Assembly (NCBI GenBank): GCA_947483545.1
Contig: CANKNP010000244.1
Coordinates: 1 to 8,188, forward strand
Direction of reading: 5' to 3'
Source: Deltaproteobacteria bacterium
GTDB taxonomy: Bacteria > Myxococcota > UBA796 > SXON01
Length of the DNA: 8,188 nt
In this document: piece by piece, positions 8,164 through 8,188 of the stretch
How positions within the stretch are numbered: position 1 is the first letter of the stretch
How the letters are laid out: each line of letters begins with the position of its first letter
The notes under the pieces: generated by a model
Database searches by the model: none
Seen by the model: the letters and a program-made list of their open reading frames with translations, nothing else
Told to the model about the DNA's origin: nothing
Program-made: the position numbers and the translations under genes

Positions 8164-8188
8164 GGTAGGACCCAGTTTGGGACTCCGG
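8164..8188. repeat. Partial third copy of the 38-bp element, cut by the window end
   Basis: The 25 bases ggtaggacccagtttggg + actccgg are identical to the same part of copy 2 (8093-8117). The double hairpin does not precede them. The 38-bp element therefore moves or duplicates independently of the hairpins. The remainder lies beyond the window. Confidence 0.75.

Larger units (their letters stand above)
7760..8188. other. Upstream region of gyrA, repeat-filled, no gene called
   Basis: The gyrA promoter and leader should lie here, but I see no clear -35/-10 pair on the minus strand. A minus-strand frame at 7786-8004 crosses the repeats and has no recognisable domain. From about 7832 the region is a degenerate duplication with a 165-166 bp period. 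The gttgac(g/a)agtcgaggg at 7832 recurs at 7997, acggggagcc recurs, and an 81-bp near-identical block then follows in each copy. Between the copies, 7965-7990 (ccttctcccgctccgcctca) may be a decayed fragment of the same hairpin family. Confidence 0.6.

Noticed and set aside
7884..8188. A CRISPR array, because of recurring blocks near the window end.
   Set aside because: The spacing is irregular (166 then 71), blocks are too long and contain internal hairpins, and no cas gene is present.

Overview
The window is GC-rich and gene-dense, with codon usage dominated by G/C third positions. Several long open frames lie antisense to real genes, as expected at this base composition. The GyrA sequence and the overall style of the proteins fit a deltaproteobacterial or Myxococcota-like bacterium. 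This is an impression from reading the proteins, not a phylogeny. No phage, transposase, CRISPR, tRNA or rRNA gene is visible.

Layout. Positions 1-96 hold the tail of an ABC-transporter ATPase (+). A 458-bp gene-free stretch follows, with a palindromic repeat (203-271) and a strong hairpin (386-431). Next is a two-gene + strand unit joined by an ATGA overlap: a LOG/TIGR00730-type nucleotide-processing protein (555-1391) and a plant-type [2Fe-2S] ferredoxin (1388-1780). It abuts, stop codon to stop codon with no spacer, a minus-strand unit. That unit is read 3381 to 1781 and encodes a membrane-anchored proline-rich protein followed by YgfZ, the folate-binding Fe-S repair factor. A divergent control region (3382-3623) carries a 34-bp tandem repeat array. 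It separates this unit from a + strand pair: a multi-span membrane protein (3624-4223) and an NAD(P)-dependent epimerase/reductase (4220-5200). Both of these probably start at TTG, and they are coupled by a TTGA overlap. Twelve bases further on, gyrA (5213-7759, minus) ends convergently. Upstream of gyrA, 7760-8188 is filled with duplicated hairpin repeats.

The protein-coding content is mostly ordinary housekeeping. The most plausible functional link is Fe-S biology: the ferredoxin and YgfZ are adjacent, although on opposite strands. The parts worth a second look are non-coding: the 34-bp tandem array between two divergent units, and the nested repeats upstream of gyrA. Of the proteins, the Cys-rich, single-pass proline-rich protein with five [KR]ASL motifs is the least explained. 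I did not find convincing evidence for a wholly new biological system.
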